51,965 nt of DNA from JBELMB01 sp042088665 (GTDB lineage Bacteria > Pseudomonadota > Alphaproteobacteria > Rhodobacterales > Rhodobacteraceae): positions 1 through 51,965 of the forward strand of contig JBELMB010000013.1 in NCBI GenBank assembly GCA_042088665.1, written 5' to 3'. A program made the translations under genes and the position numbers. The notes beneath the pieces are model-generated. The model did no database searches. It saw nothing but the letters and a program-made list of their open reading frames with translations, and was not told where the DNA came from. Shown in pieces: positions 43,325 to 51,965 of this stretch; the first letter of the stretch is position 1; the number at the start of each line of letters is the position of its first letter.

Positions 43325-43911
43325 GGCAGTTTCTCGATGGTGTGATAGCGATAGACTTCCCGCTCATCCGTGCCAAAGAGGCTTTCGGCGAAATAGGCGA
43401 TCCCGAGCGCAGGTAAATAGTGAAGTATATCGACACTGTTTTCTTCGTCTGGAACGTAGCGCACTTCGATCGGGAGCACATCGTAGACGCAGGTCCCGTA
43501 TTGGTACTTCACCATTTCGCCCACGTCATAGGCCTGCAACTCTTTATCAAAGTTGCCGTTTTCCGCGACAACGACATCGAACCGATAAGCGCCGCCTGTT
43601 TCCGGGATGGGCATATCCAACGCGTTTTTCGGGAAGGCAAAGGTCGCGCGTGTGGACAGATCCGGCTGTTCATCCACCAGGTCAACCCATTCCAACAGGT
43701 AAATACCCTGCGCCAGCAAGTTGCGCGTCGCATAGCCGTCTTCAAACCGAATCGTTGCCTCGACAACGCCCGGACGGACCCTGCGAAAGGTTTCTGTATC
43801 GGCTTGATCGATGCGGAACCGAATGCCGTTGTCGAGATCCGCCGCCGTCGGGCATTCGGCCCAAACTGCTGCGGGCCAGGCCGCGGCCAAGAAAATCATT
43901 CCGAATCTCAT
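43321..43911 (-). CDS. Secreted protein of unknown function within the urease operon
   Basis: The 196-residue protein has a Sec signal (MRFGMIFLAAAWPAAVWA) and a soluble, acidic, aromatic-rich domain with two cysteines (one just after cleavage, one in QYGTCVYDV). I do not recognise a family. GGGAG sits 6 bases upstream of ATG 43911; ATG 43917 is too close to it. It overlaps ureE by four bases (ATGA), so it is translated with the urease accessory genes, although its function need not be related. Confidence 0.72.
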   Translation of the reverse strand: MRFGMIFLAAAWPAAVWAECPTAADLDNGIRFRIDQADTETFRRVRPGVVEATIRFEDGYATRNLLAQGIYLLEWVDLVDEQPDLSTRATFAFPKNALDMPIPETGGAYRFDVVVAENGNFDKELQAYDVGEMVKYQYGTCVYDVLPIEVRYVPDEENSVDILHYLPALGIAYFAESLFGTDEREVYRYHTIEKLP

Positions 43912-44018
43912 TGTCATCTCCCTGGATCTTTTCGAAACCGTACACGGTTCCTTGAGCTATCCACAAACGGCACTTATCCATAACGGTTCATTTACCGACG
44001 CTTGATAGGCACTCTGCC

Positions 44019-44234
44019 ATGGGCAACGAACACATCATATCCCGCGTCACCGACTCGCTCGATTCGCTCCGCGACCGAATGAAAGCAATCAAGGCGCAGC
44101 ATGTTGAACTGTCGCACCGCAAGCGGTCGTCGCGCCCGGATGACGAGGCGACGCGCGCACGCTTGCGCGCGGCCGAACGGCATTCCGGCGTTGCGCGCCT
44201 GTCGGCCTCTTATGGCGGCCCGCGTCCGCTATAA
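44019..44234 (+). CDS. 71-residue basic protein, opposite strand to the urease operon
   Basis: The protein starts MGNEHIISRVTDSLDSLRDR and continues as an arginine-rich, probably helical chain ending SASYGGPRPL. It occupies the gap between ureC and the secreted-protein gene but on the plus strand. No strong ribosome binding site is visible. No family recognised; the case for coding is the amphipathic N-terminal helix. Confidence 0.45.
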   Translation: MGNEHIISRVTDSLDSLRDRMKAIKAQHVELSHRKRSSRPDDEATRARLRAAERHSGVARLSASYGGPRPL

Positions 44235-44257
44235 GGATCTGCCGCGACACAGCCGCC

Positions 44258-46017
<1,760 letters not shown>

Positions 46018-46018
<1 letters not shown>

Positions 46019-46377
46019 TAGGTTGATCCTGACTGGGAAGCCACGCGTTGGGCTTCTATTTCCGGTTGGGTCCGAGCGCGCGTGTCGGGTCGGGCTTTGG
46101 CCTTACCGACGTTTACGCGGCTGAAACTGAAATTCTCGATTGTGAGTTCCTGATCTGGACGTGTCGGGCAATAGACCGAAACGACCGCTGGTCTGCCCTC
46201 GGACAGGCCAGGCGTAAAGCCGCGACAGCGGGTCCCTTCGGCAGTGTCCAGGGTGACAGTGCACCCGACAAAGCAAAGGCCCTTGCGGCCTTCGAACATG
46301 GGCAGGCCCGCTGTATCGGACACTTCGAACGTCGCGCAGCCTGCCAAACACAAAGGTGCAAGGCCCGCGCAAAACAT
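46018..46377 (-). CDS. Small lipoprotein of unknown function, coupled to ureC
   Basis: The 119-residue protein begins MFCAGLAPLCLAGCATFEVSD with an LAGC lipobox at residues 11-14, so it should be lipidated and membrane-anchored. The mature part has several cysteines (CFVGCTV, CRGF, YCPT) and a basic C-terminus. Start 46377 is chosen because the signal peptide begins there. Its TAA overlaps the ureC ATG by one base, which implies coupled translation. No known family. Confidence 0.65.
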
Positions 46378-46529
46378 CGCCCGCGCAAAGGGTCGGCGCG
46401 CATGGCTGGCGGAGGGACGCTGACCATGCCCGCGCCCCTGGGGCGGCACGCCGTGCAAACCCCGACCGCGGCCATGGGCCGGGCCCCCAACCACGGTTCG
46501 GGACCGCCCCTCTGAAGTGCACACCAAAT

Positions 46530-46925
46530 TCACGCTTCGAACGCCTCATCGACCGGCACCTGCAACCCATTGGCCAGCGCGTTCGTCTGGTTTGCCATGC
46601 CCACTACGGCCAAAAGCTCGCCGTACATCTCAGGCGACATGCCTTTTGCGCGGGCCGAAGCGGTATGGGAATGGGCGCAGTAACTGCACCCATTGGTGGC
46701 CGAGACGGCGATGTACAGCATCTCCTTGACCAACGGGTCCAGCGCGCCCGGCGCCATGACCACTTTTAGCCGCGCCCATGTCGCCGCCAGCAACGCCGGG
46801 TCATGCGCCAAGGCCCGCCAGAAGTTGTTGACGAAATCGCTGCCCCGGGTCGCGCGGATGTCGTCAAACACCGCGCGTGCCTCGGGCGACAGCGCATCGT
46901 CGGTCAGGAGAGGCTGCACCGCCAT
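46530..46925 (-). CDS. Carboxymuconolactone-decarboxylase-family (AhpD-like) protein
   Basis: The 131-residue protein has the AhpD/CMD core with the redox pair in ATNGCSYCAHSHTASARAKG (about residue 78-97). Proteins with this CxxC act as peroxiredoxin partners or thiol oxidoreductases; the decarboxylase name may not apply. It follows the cyclase gene by three bases on the same strand, inside the urease region. Confidence 0.88.
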   Translation of the reverse strand: MAVQPLLTDDALSPEARAVFDDIRATRGSDFVNNFWRALAHDPALLAATWARLKVVMAPGALDPLVKEMLYIAVSATNGCSYCAHSHTASARAKGMSPEMYGELLAVVGMANQTNALANGLQVPVDEAFEA

Positions 46926-46928
46926 GGG

Positions 46929-47744
46929 TCAGACCATCGCAAAGATGCGCGCCGGACCACCCGTGCCCTTGCCCGTCTTGGGCGCACCGACGATCAGGGT
47001 CGCACCGGCATCGGGCACCTTGTCGAGGTTGGCAATGCATTCGATGCCGTAACGGTTCGTGGGCAACCAGCCATAGTGCACGTCAAACGTGGCGGACGTG
47101 CCGGGATCCAGCGACAGAGTGTCGACCGCGATGCCCACTGCGCCCGTCTCTTCGATCAGCATCTGTGCCGCTTCGATGTGGAACCCGGGGAAATGCATGG
47201 CACCATCGGCGTCGGCATTGCGGAACCCCGCGCCAGCCGCTTTTTCCGCCCAGCCCGAGAACATCGCCACCACGGCGCCCGCCGGGATGTCGCCATTGGC
47301 AGCGATCCAGGCCTTCAGGTCGTCTGGGGTGACCATCGTATCCGGATCATCGGCCGCGCGGGCGGCAATGTCGATCTTGGCCAGCGGACAAACGAGGTTC
47401 TCCACCGGGATCTCTGCCACGGATTGCCCGTCGGCGGAGAAATGCAGCGGCGCGTCCACATGAGTGCCGGTGTGTTCCATCAGCGTGAGGTTATACAGGT
47501 TAAAGCCGTTCTCGGCAAAATCCGCGGTCTTTTCATAGCTGATGCCGGGCACGCCGAAATAGGTGGGAAAGGTCTCATCCGTGACATGGCTCATGTCCAC
47601 CACAGATCCGTGCCCTGCCGCCATCGCCGGTGTGGTCGTGGTGGCCAGCGCGGCCCCTGCGGTCAGCGCGGCACCCGCCTTGAAAAAGCTGCGGCGCGAC
47701 AGCATCCGATCTTTCACCGAATTCATCACACAGACGTCACACAT
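46929..47744 (-). CDS. Exported cyclase-family (kynurenine-formamidase-like) hydrolase
   Basis: The 271-residue protein has a twin-arginine signal (SRRSFFKAGAALTAGAALATTTTPAMAA) and the metal-binding motif HTGTHVDAPLHF at about 91-102, the signature of the cyclase/formamidase family. The substrate is open; an amide or lactone is likely. Start 47744 has AGGAGAGG 7-14 bases upstream. It lies between ureB and the AhpD-like gene. Confidence 0.87.
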   Translation of the reverse strand: MCDVCVMNSVKDRMLSRRSFFKAGAALTAGAALATTTTPAMAAGHGSVVDMSHVTDETFPTYFGVPGISYEKTADFAENGFNLYNLTLMEHTGTHVDAPLHFSADGQSVAEIPVENLVCPLAKIDIAARAADDPDTMVTPDDLKAWIAANGDIPAGAVVAMFSGWAEKAAGAGFRNADADGAMHFPGFHIEAAQMLIEETGAVGIAVDTLSLDPGTSATFDVHYGWLPTNRYGIECIANLDKVPDAGATLIVGAPKTGKGTGGPARIFAMV

Positions 47745-47821
47745 GGGATTTCCTCTCCTGATTATGCGGGCCACCGGCCCTTATACGGTCATTTGTCCCC
47801 GATGCAGGACCCGGGCACGGC

Positions 47822-48130
47822 TCAGTCGAGCGCGCCCATGACCTTTTGATTGAATCCGTAGATCCGGCGGTCTCCGGACATCGGGATCAGCGTCACTTCG
47901 CGGGCCTGACCGGGCTCGAACCGCACCGCGGTACCGGCGGCGATGTCCAGACGTTGCCCCTGTGCGCCGTCGCGGTCAAACTCCAGCGCGGAATTGGCTT
48001 CGGCAAAATGGTAGTGCGAGCCCACCTGGACCGGGCGGTCCCCGGTGTTGGCCACCATCAGGGTGGTCGTCTCTCGCCCTTCGTTCAGGGTCAGGGTGCC
48101 TTCGGCGGGGAACAGCTCTCCGGGGATCAT
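47822..48130 (-). CDS. ureB: Urease subunit beta
   Basis: The 102-residue protein has the UreB pattern: MIPGELFPAEGTLTLNEGRE, VANTGDRPVQVGSHYHFAEANSALEFDR, and FEPGQAREVTLIPMSGDR. It is a structural subunit. Its ATG overlaps the stop of a 59-residue His-rich ORF by four bases. The upstream in-frame extension is not part of the family. Confidence 0.96.
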   Translation of the reverse strand: MIPGELFPAEGTLTLNEGRETTTLMVANTGDRPVQVGSHYHFAEANSALEFDRDGAQGQRLDIAAGTAVRFEPGQAREVTLIPMSGDRRIYGFNQKVMGALD

Positions 48131-48306
48131 GATGCGCGGACCTTTGCGACGAGGAACAAGGACAGGATCAACAGGACCAGTGGCAGAAAGATCGCAAACC
48201 CGTGCAGCCCGTGGCCATGCGCTTCTTCCGAGGCATGCGCGTTGGCCGAAGAGGCCAGCCATACGGGCAGCGCCCCCAAGATGGCCATCTGTCTGATCTG
48301 TCCCAT
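48127..48306 (-). CDS. Small His-rich membrane protein between ureA and ureB
   Basis: The 59-residue protein begins with a signal-like segment (MGQIRQMAILGALPVWLASSANA), then HASEEAHGHGLHG with four histidines, and a membrane helix (FAIFLPLVLLILSLFLVAKV). It overlaps ureB by four bases, so it is made with urease. Histidines next to a membrane helix suggest metal binding, perhaps nickel, but this is inference. ACAGGGA precedes ATG 48306; a longer start at 48333 exists. Confidence 0.65.
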   Translation of the reverse strand: MGQIRQMAILGALPVWLASSANAHASEEAHGHGLHGFAIFLPLVLLILSLFLVAKVRAS

Positions 48307-48435
48307 GAGCGTCCCTGTTCGTTTCTGGTTCATTTCTTGCGGCGGCCCGTGGCGTCAGGCCTTCGGTCGGTGCGGCCTTTGTCAGTTTGGCCCCGGATCA
48401 AGGGAAGCCGCCCACTTGACCGGGGCAACCCCATG

Positions 48436-48738
48436 CTAGCGGATCGGATTGTGCACGGTGACGAGCTTTGTGCCATCGGGGAAGGTCGCTTCGACCTGCA
48501 CGTCATGGATCATTTCCGCGATGCCGCTCATACATTGATCACGAGAGACGACTTCGGCCCCCGCCTGCATCAGATCCGCGACAGAACGCCCGTCGCGCGC
48601 GCCTTCGACCACCGCGTCGGTGATCAGCGCGATGGCCTCCGGGTGGTTCAGCTTCACGCCGCGGGCCAGTCTCTTGCGCGCCACTTCGGCGGCCATGGCC
48701 ACCAGCAGCTTGTCTTTTTCGCGCGGGGTCAATTGCAT
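48436..48738 (-). CDS. ureA: Urease subunit gamma
   Basis: The 100-residue protein is canonical UreA: MQLTPREKDKLLVAMAAEVARKR and GVKLNHPEAIALITDAVVEGARDG. It pairs with UreB and UreC. Start 48738 is fixed by alignment with the family; the frame stays open upstream into ureD. It lies five bases after the ureD stop. Confidence 0.97.
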   Translation of the reverse strand: MQLTPREKDKLLVAMAAEVARKRLARGVKLNHPEAIALITDAVVEGARDGRSVADLMQAGAEVVSRDQCMSGIAEMIHDVQVEATFPDGTKLVTVHNPIR

Positions 48739-48742
48739 CGTG

Positions 48743-49585
48743 TCACAGTCTCCATGAAGTGGGCAGGCCGGTGCCGCTGAGGCGGTCAAGAACCGGCAGA
48801 AGCGTTTTGCGCAGGTCAAAGCCATCCTTGGCCAGAACCCGCGCCACCAAAAGATCATCGCGCACCAGTGACGCGCCGCCGGTCTCCGGCAGGTCGGCGC
48901 GCACGGCAGGCAGACGGGACGGAGCATCCGGGCCGAGGTAGACGACGCAGGCCATTGCCCCGGCACCACCGCCCAGCGCCGCCCGCGCCATCTGTGTCTC
49001 TATGTCACCGTCAAGCGCGACGGCATCGCAGTAGATCGGCGCGCCATCACGCCAGATCTCGATACGGTCCTGCAACAACGCGTCGCGCAGGCGTTCGCCC
49101 ATGGCATGACGGCCGAAGATCACCGGCTCCACCAAAAGCAATCGCCCATCCCCGACCACATCCGCCCGCAACCGGCGCGCCAGCCGGGCGCCGTCATAAA
49201 GGATGAGTTCCTGCGGCAGCCAATGCATGCGCGCGCCCTGCTCGACGGTGAGCTGCGTGGTGACCCGGGCCAAGCCGGTCGCAGCGCGATAGCCACGCTC
49301 AGCCGCCTGCGTGGTCAATACCAGATGCGAGCCGGCACCAGCCGTGACCGCGAGCGAGAGCCGGTCACCGCCCGTCAGGCCGCCAGAGGTGTTGATAAGG
49401 ATGCTTTCGACAGCGTCGGAGCGGCGCGGGAACAGCGCCTTCAGGCAACCGGAGGCCCGAAGCACATTGATCGCGGAAACCGACCCGCGCGCCTTGGACG
49501 ACAGCACGAGGTCGCCGATCGCGCGCGGCTGCGCCGTCAGCGTAGATGTGCTTGTCTCACGCAGATCGAGCATTCCCAGCCCCAA
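48743..49585 (-). CDS. ureD: Urease accessory protein UreD
   Basis: The 280-residue protein has the UreD phrases ILINTSGGLTGGDRLSLAVTAGAGSHLVLTTQAAERGYRA and WLPQELILYDGARL. UreD binds apo-urease and recruits UreF/UreG. Start 49585 or the in-frame ATG at 49573 (MLDLRETS). It is the first gene of the operon, divergent from urtA across 364 bases. Confidence 0.96.
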   Translation of the reverse strand: MGLGMLDLRETSTSTLTAQPRAIGDLVLSSKARGSVSAINVLRASGCLKALFPRRSDAVESILINTSGGLTGGDRLSLAVTAGAGSHLVLTTQAAERGYRAATGLARVTTQLTVEQGARMHWLPQELILYDGARLARRLRADVVGDGRLLLVEPVIFGRHAMGERLRDALLQDRIEIWRDGAPIYCDAVALDGDIETQMARAALGGGAGAMACVVYLGPDAPSRLPAVRADLPETGGASLVRDDLLVARVLAKDGFDLRKTLLPVLDRLSGTGLPTSWRL

Positions 49586-49949
49586 TACCTTCCCTGCTCA
49601 ATTGGTAGACGGCAGCCCACCCGCAAACAACGATTCCCCGCACCAACAGACCCAAGTCAACGCCAGCCGCCCGCAAATCAATCACCGCGGATCATTTCAG
49701 CCCGTCTTTTGTGCAAAACTGGGCATACCCCCTCCTTATCCTGCCCATTCGTTGACCCTAAGCGCTTTGGTTGGACCAAGTGTGCCTGCCTGCAAACGCG
49801 GCACGAAGACGTGCTGATAGCGGGTGTGCGACGCCTCAAGGATTGGAAACGACGGGGCGGACCGCACGAGATGTAACATAAGCTGTGGGGGGAAGGCTGC
49901 GCGACAGCACTGAATGTTGCTTTGCCCAGACCCTGCATAGGAGACAGGA
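49586..49949. other. Divergent control region between ureD and urtA
   Basis: This 364-base gap should hold both promoters. GG-N10-GC at 49887-49900, 50 bases before the urtA ATG, is a weak sigma-54-like match. No ORF is convincing. An AGGAGACAGG ribosome binding site precedes urtA. Confidence 0.4.
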
Positions 49950-51230
49950 ATGAACCGTTTCACCACTCTGCTCGCCGGCGCCGCCACGTTGGCCATTGCC
50001 GCCGGTACAGCCCAGGCTTGCGACGCCCCCATCAAGGTCGGCGTTCTGCATTCGCTGAGCGGCACCATGGCGATCTCTGAAACGACCCTGAAAGACACCA
50101 TGCTGATGCTGGTCGAGCAGCAGAACGCTGCCGGTGGCCTTCTGGGCTGCGAGCTTGAAGCCGTCGTCGTCGACCCGGCCTCCGACTGGCCGCTGTTCGC
50201 CGAGAAGGCGCGTGAGCTGCTGACCGTGCACGAAGTTGACGTGATCTTCGGCAACTGGACCTCCGTGTCCCGCAAATCCGTGCTGCCCGTGATCGAAGAG
50301 CTGAACGGCCTTCTGTTCTACCCGGTGCAGTACGAAGGTGAAGAAAGCTCCAAGAACGTTTTCTACACCGGCGCGGCACCGAACCAGCAGGCCATCCCGG
50401 CCACCGACTACTTCCTCGAAGAACTGGGCGTCGAGAAATTCGCGCTGCTGGGCACCGACTATGTCTACCCCCGCACCACGAACAATATCCTCGAAAGCTA
50501 CCTGCAGTCCAAGGGCATCCCGGCCGAAGACATCTTTGTGAACTACACACCCTTCGGTCACTCCGACTGGGCGACCATCGTTGCAGACGTCGTGGCACTG
50601 GGTGAAGACGGCAAGCAGGTCGGCGTGATCTCCACCATCAACGGTGACGCCAACATCGGCTTTTACAAGGAACTGGCGGCGGCCGGCATCTCTGCCGACG
50701 ACATTCCCGTCGTGGCCTTCTCTGTCGGCGAAGAAGAACTGTCGGGCCTCGACACGTCCAACCTCGTCGGTCACCTCGCGGCGTGGAACTACTTCCAGTC
50801 CGCAGAAGCCGAAGCCAACGATGGCTGGGTTGCCGCATGGAAGGCCCGCATGGGCGAAGAGCGTGTGACCAACGACCCGATGGAAGCGCACTACATCGGC
50901 TTCAACATGTGGCTGAACGCGGCGACCGCGGCCGGCACCACCGATGTCGACGCCGTGCGTACCGCGATGTACGGGCAGGAATTCCCGAACCTGACCGGCG
51001 GCACCGCCGTGATGTTGCCGAACCACCACCTGGCAAAGCCGGTTCTGATCGGCGAAATCCAGGCGGACGGTCAGTTCGACATCATCTCCCAGACTGCAGA
51101 AGTCCCGGGCGACGCATGGACCGACTTCCTGCCGGAATCGGCTGTGCTGAAGTCCGACTGGGCCGAGCTGGGCTGCGGTATGTACAACACCGAGACCTCC
51201 TCCTGCGTTCAGATCAAGTCCAACTACTGA
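49950..51230 (+). CDS. urtA: Urea ABC transporter substrate-binding protein UrtA
   Basis: The 426-residue protein has a Sec signal (MNRFTTLLAGAATLAIAAGTAQA) and the UrtA hallmarks IKVGVLHSLSGTMAISE, VVDPASDWPLFAEKA and VDVIFGNWTSVSRKSVLPV. It binds urea in the periplasm. It has ideal codon-dense sequence and a strong ribosome binding site, suggesting high expression. A double hairpin with a T-run separates it from urtB. Confidence 0.96.
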   Translation: MNRFTTLLAGAATLAIAAGTAQACDAPIKVGVLHSLSGTMAISETTLKDTMLMLVEQQNAAGGLLGCELEAVVVDPASDWPLFAEKARELLTVHEVDVIFGNWTSVSRKSVLPVIEELNGLLFYPVQYEGEESSKNVFYTGAAPNQQAIPATDYFLEELGVEKFALLGTDYVYPRTTNNILESYLQSKGIPAEDIFVNYTPFGHSDWATIVADVVALGEDGKQVGVISTINGDANIGFYKELAAAGISADDIPVVAFSVGEEELSGLDTSNLVGHLAAWNYFQSAEAEANDGWVAAWKARMGEERVTNDPMEAHYIGFNMWLNAATAAGTTDVDAVRTAMYGQEFPNLTGGTAVMLPNHHLAKPVLIGEIQADGQFDIISQTAEVPGDAWTDFLPESAVLKSDWAELGCGMYNTETSSCVQIKSNY

Positions 51231-51243
51231 TCTGACGACAGGG

Positions 51244-51315
51244 AGCGCGGGGTGAACCCCGCGCTACACCGGTCACGCCCACGGGAGGGCGGGGATGTCC
51301 CCGCCCTGCTTTTTT
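51244..51315 (+). terminator. Tandem hairpins with T-run between urtA and urtB
   Basis: First stem AGCGCGGGG/CCCCGCGCT (51244-51265, loop TGAA); second stem AGGGCGGGG/CCCCGCCCT (51286-51307, loop ATGT) followed by GCTTTTTT to 51315. The second is a textbook intrinsic terminator. Because urtB follows directly, it probably lowers urtB expression relative to urtA. Confidence 0.85.
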
Positions 51316-51348
51316 CAAGAAGACACCCGAACATACAGGCCCCTCTCC

Positions 51349-51965
51349 ATGCTCAGAGCCTTCCTCTCGGTTCTCGTGATGCTCTGGCTTTTGCCGGCAC
51401 CCGTGCAGGCGCAAGACCTGCAATCGATCCTGCAGGAGCACCAGGCGCAGATCGCCAAACCCTCACGAAAGAAGGTCGGCCCAGCCCTTGAGGCTCTGAC
51501 CGCCTCGGGCCTGCCAGTGGTTCCACAGTTCCTCGAACACTGGCGCGACAAGAATGTGCATGTCGCGGAGGACGGACTTTTTTACCTCGTGCTGGACGGT
51601 GCCGTCACCGATCTGAGCAGCGGGTCAGCGGTCGAAGGCATAGCCGAAGACGACCTCAAGCAGGTCAAACCAAACGGTGGTGTCAGACGCGCCATTGGCG
51701 AGGCGCTGGTACAATTCCAGTTGTCAGACCCGGATATCACACGCCGAACAGAGGCCGTGGACGCGATTTCGCGCAATCTTGATGCCAGCCAGATCGGGCC
51801 TCTCTCGGGCGCCATCGACAACGAGCAGAACCCAGGTCTGAAATCGCGCAAGCAGAAGCTCCTGAACTACCTCGAGGCCCGCTTTGGCGAGACCCCGGAG
51901 GCCCGGATTGCAGCGATCGAGGCGCTGAGCACGGATCTGAGCGTCGATGGCCGCGCCGTGCTGTC
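51349..51965 (+). CDS. urtB: Urea ABC transporter permease UrtB (3' cut by window)
   Basis: The frame starts at ATG 51349 with a signal-like segment (MLRAFLSVLVMLWLLPAPVQAQ) and runs open to the window end, about 205 residues. The visible part matches the long periplasmic N-terminal domain of UrtB (YLVLDGAVTDLSSGSAVEG), before the membrane segments. It forms the inner-membrane channel with UrtC. It follows urtA by 118 bases. Confidence 0.88.
   Translation, partial: MLRAFLSVLVMLWLLPAPVQAQDLQSILQEHQAQIAKPSRKKVGPALEALTASGLPVVPQFLEHWRDKNVHVAEDGLFYLVLDGAVTDLSSGSAVEGIAEDDLKQVKPNGGVRRAIGEALVQFQLSDPDITRRTEAVDAISRNLDASQIGPLSGAIDNEQNPGLKSRKQKLLNYLEARFGETPEARIAAIEALSTDLSVDGRAVL

Noticed and set aside
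49596..49614. GCTCAATTGGTAGACGGCAG, which resembles a tRNA D-arm
   Set aside because: No T-arm or acceptor stem pairs with it within tRNA length, so there is no tRNA.

Overview
The window reads as chromosomal DNA of a GC-rich alphaproteobacterium, most likely a marine Rhodobacteraceae (Roseobacter-type) bacterium. The case rests on protein style and gene content: a class I lysyl-tRNA synthetase, a high-affinity urea transporter beside a urease cluster, a Bmp-type nucleoside ABC transporter, a TIGR02186/TSUP pair, DUF1194 and DUF4344 proteins, and an orphan ParA. I see no rRNA, tRNA, prophage, insertion sequence or CRISPR array. Genes are dense and most of the window looks like stable core genome.

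Layout. 1-1801: nfu (5' cut), a GFA-family protein, tsaB and rimI, overlapping like an operon. 1913-8392: a Bmp-family uptake operon (binding protein, exported agmatine-deiminase-like enzyme, small membrane protein, double ATPase, two permeases). 8784-12307: LysR regulator, TSUP transporter, TIGR02186 protein, thioesterase. 12638-14367: secreted vWA-like and metallopeptidase-like proteins and a 67-residue protein. 14512-21814: uvrC, pteridine-reductase-like SDR, Ca/Na antiporter, small zinc-ribbon protein, S49 peptidase and priA, all on the minus strand. 21870-27136: transaldolase/FSA, a kinase-like protein, ParA, a beta-barrel candidate, and a secreted small protein followed by a class-3 lipase. 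27203-31858: beta-helix glycosidase-like protein, DUF4864 protein, lysK. 31963-39924: TerB-like protein, L,D-transpeptidase, DacB, NadD, a chemoreceptor and EttA. 40484-41120: two tandem cold-shock genes with duplicated leaders. 41612-49585: urease genes on the minus strand in the order ureD-A-(small His-rich ORF)-B-(cyclase, AhpD-like, lipoprotein)-C-(secreted protein)-E-F-G. 49950-end: divergent urtA and the start of urtB.

How it fits together. The right end is a urea acquisition and hydrolysis locus: UrtA/UrtB import urea, UreABC hydrolyse it, and UreDEFG mature the nickel centre. The left end imports nucleoside-like compounds. The middle is DNA repair and replication restart (UvrC, PriA), cell wall (Ldt, DacB), NAD synthesis, translation (LysK, EttA) and cold shock.

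Most notable observations: a 47-bp double-palindrome element present three times at constant length with paired substitutions; the duplicated csp leaders; a urease operon interrupted by unrelated or undescribed genes, including a short His-rich membrane protein, and a UreC with an inserted segment of about 17 residues; a possible lipase/immunity-type gene pair; a perfect TTAA-N7-TTAA (CtrA-type) site; and a 33-codon ORF with a strong ribosome binding site. None is proven to be a new system; each is stated with what would test it.
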